A stretch of DNA of 49,382 nt, taken from assembly GCA_964586175.1 (NCBI GenBank), contig CAZPGL010000012.1, forward strand, positions 1 to 49,382, in the 5' to 3' direction. Numbering within the stretch: position 1 is the stretch's first letter; each line of letters starts with the position of its first letter. The translations under genes were made by a program, and so were the position numbers. The DNA comes from CAZPGL01 sp964586175 (GTDB taxonomy: Bacteria > Actinomycetota > Acidimicrobiia > Acidimicrobiales > MedAcidi-G1). This document shows, piece by piece, positions 48,664 to 49,382 of this stretch. Below the pieces are notes generated by a model. The model did no database searches. It was not told where the DNA came from and saw only the letters and a program-made list of their open reading frames with translations.

Positions 48664-49382
48664 ATGCAGGCTGTGGAGCGAACGGTCGCCGTGTTGCGGG
48701 TGGTGGCGGCGGGTGGCGGTTCTGGCGGTGGCGGTGGCGTGGGCTCGGTGGGGGTGTCGGAGGTGGCCCGCGGCACCGGGCTGGCCAAGTCGGTGTGCTC
48801 GCGGATCCTGGCGTCGTTGGCCGAGCAGGGCATGGTGGAGCGGGTGGACGAGGCTGGGCGGTTCGTGATCGGGGCGGGGCTGGTGGCGTTGGCCGGGGCG
48901 CAGGTGGCTCCGGCGTCGCTGCGGGAGACGGCCCGGCCGCACCTGTTGGAGCTGGCCGACCGGTTGGGCGAGTGCGCCGGGTTGGCGGTGCCCGACGGGC
49001 GGGACGGGGTGTACGTCGACCAGGTGCCGGCCCCGGGGCCGGTGCAGGTCACCGACTGGACGGGGCGACGGTTCCCGATGCACACCATCGCCGCCGGGCA
49101 GGCGTTCATGGGGTCGTGGTCGGACGAGGCGGTGGCCGTCTACGCCGCGGACGGGCTCGAGGAGTTCACGCCGGCGACGGTGACGACGCTGGTGGGGTTG
49201 CGTCAACGGGTCGGGGAGGTGCGGCGCACGGGGGCGGCGTGGACGTTGGGCGAGTTCGACACCGAGATAAACGGTGTGGCCGCCGTGGTGTGCGGCCCGG
49301 CGGGTGGTGTTTCTGATGGTGGGCCGGTGGCGTCGGTGAGCGTGTACGGCCCGGCGTGGCGGTTCCCCGGTGATGCCGACAC
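48664..49382 (+). CDS. IclR-family transcriptional regulator, 3'-truncated by the window
   Basis: The frame is open from ATG 48664 to the window edge (239 codons), so the stop is outside. Residues 1-75 form the winged helix-turn-helix (MQAVERTVAVLRVVAA..., VSEVARGTGLAKSVCSRILASLAEQGMVERVDEAGRFVIG). The IclR effector domain follows (RPHLLELADRLGECAGLAVPDGRDGVYVDQV, FPMHTIAAGQAFMGSW). Between helix 1 and the recognition region is an unusual Gly-rich insert (GGGSGGGGGVGSVG, residues 17-30). Being divergent from the amine operon and next to a dyad operator, it most likely senses a betaine- or methylamine-related compound. Starts leaderless 6 nt behind TAGGCT. Confidence 0.9.
   Translation, partial: MQAVERTVAVLRVVAAGGGSGGGGGVGSVGVSEVARGTGLAKSVCSRILASLAEQGMVERVDEAGRFVIGAGLVALAGAQVAPASLRETARPHLLELADRLGECAGLAVPDGRDGVYVDQVPAPGPVQVTDWTGRRFPMHTIAAGQAFMGSWSDEAVAVYAADGLEEFTPATVTTLVGLRQRVGEVRRTGAAWTLGEFDTEINGVAAVVCGPAGGVSDGGPVASVSVYGPAWRFPGDAD

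Overview
The window is a very GC-rich, almost fully coding stretch of an actinobacterial chromosome. Two WhiB-type iron-sulfur regulators, a type-B SdhCAB, an actinobacteria-type DUF2342 zinc metalloprotease, a ppk-mutT1 pair in mycobacteria-like order and homologues of the mycobacterial Rv0958/Rv0959 MoxR/VWA pair support this. The overall style (UPF0182 protein, PIG-L, MaoC, CrtC/AttH-like proteins, MttB plus a DMGDH-like oxidase) suggests an uncultured member of the Acidimicrobiia. That placement is inference. A 100-N run at 42657-42756 shows the record is a draft or metagenome assembly. Genes at both edges are cut: icd at the left, an iclR regulator at the right.

Layout. 1-5.9 kb: end of isocitrate dehydrogenase, a heterodimeric ABC exporter with one degenerate ATP site, a PIG-L deacetylase, malate dehydrogenase. 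5.9-11 kb: SCP2-like protein, a three-gene operon built around a stand-alone PEP-utiliser swivelling domain and a protein I do not recognise, a DUF368 lipid-carrier translocase, a thioesterase and an alpha/beta hydrolase. 11-15 kb: a 431-bp stretch without a gene, then sdhCAB, so icd, mdh and sdh lie within 15 kb. 15-24.5 kb: a GH2-like and a GH1-like protein that have both lost key catalytic residues, interleaved with a MoxR ATPase, a MaoC hydratase and a VWA protein; then WhiB, TatA, a small conserved-looking protein and a second WhiB. 24.6-30 kb: a phosphorus block (ppk1, mutT1-like, Na/Pi symporter, phoU, surE). 30-42.6 kb: MFS transporter, metalloprotease, atypical SDR, moaE, mreB, HEAT protein, secreted Lon/PDZ protease, UPF0182 and a DUF3298 protein. 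42.8-49.4 kb: a minus-strand operon (DMGDH-like oxidase, MttB-like methyltransferase, sulfatase) facing a divergent iclR gene across a palindromic operator.

The most informative signals lie between or ahead of genes. Fourteen starts lie exactly 6-8 nt after a TANNNT -10 box, so leaderless transcription seems the rule. One such promoter drives a 15-codon ORF that overlaps the MFS transporter start. Three 11-bp direct repeats resembling a Pho box lie directly upstream of the -10 of the Na/Pi symporter. A 37-bp hairpin occurs twice, in opposite orientation, between convergent genes. No rRNA, tRNA, CRISPR, phage or transposase gene was seen.
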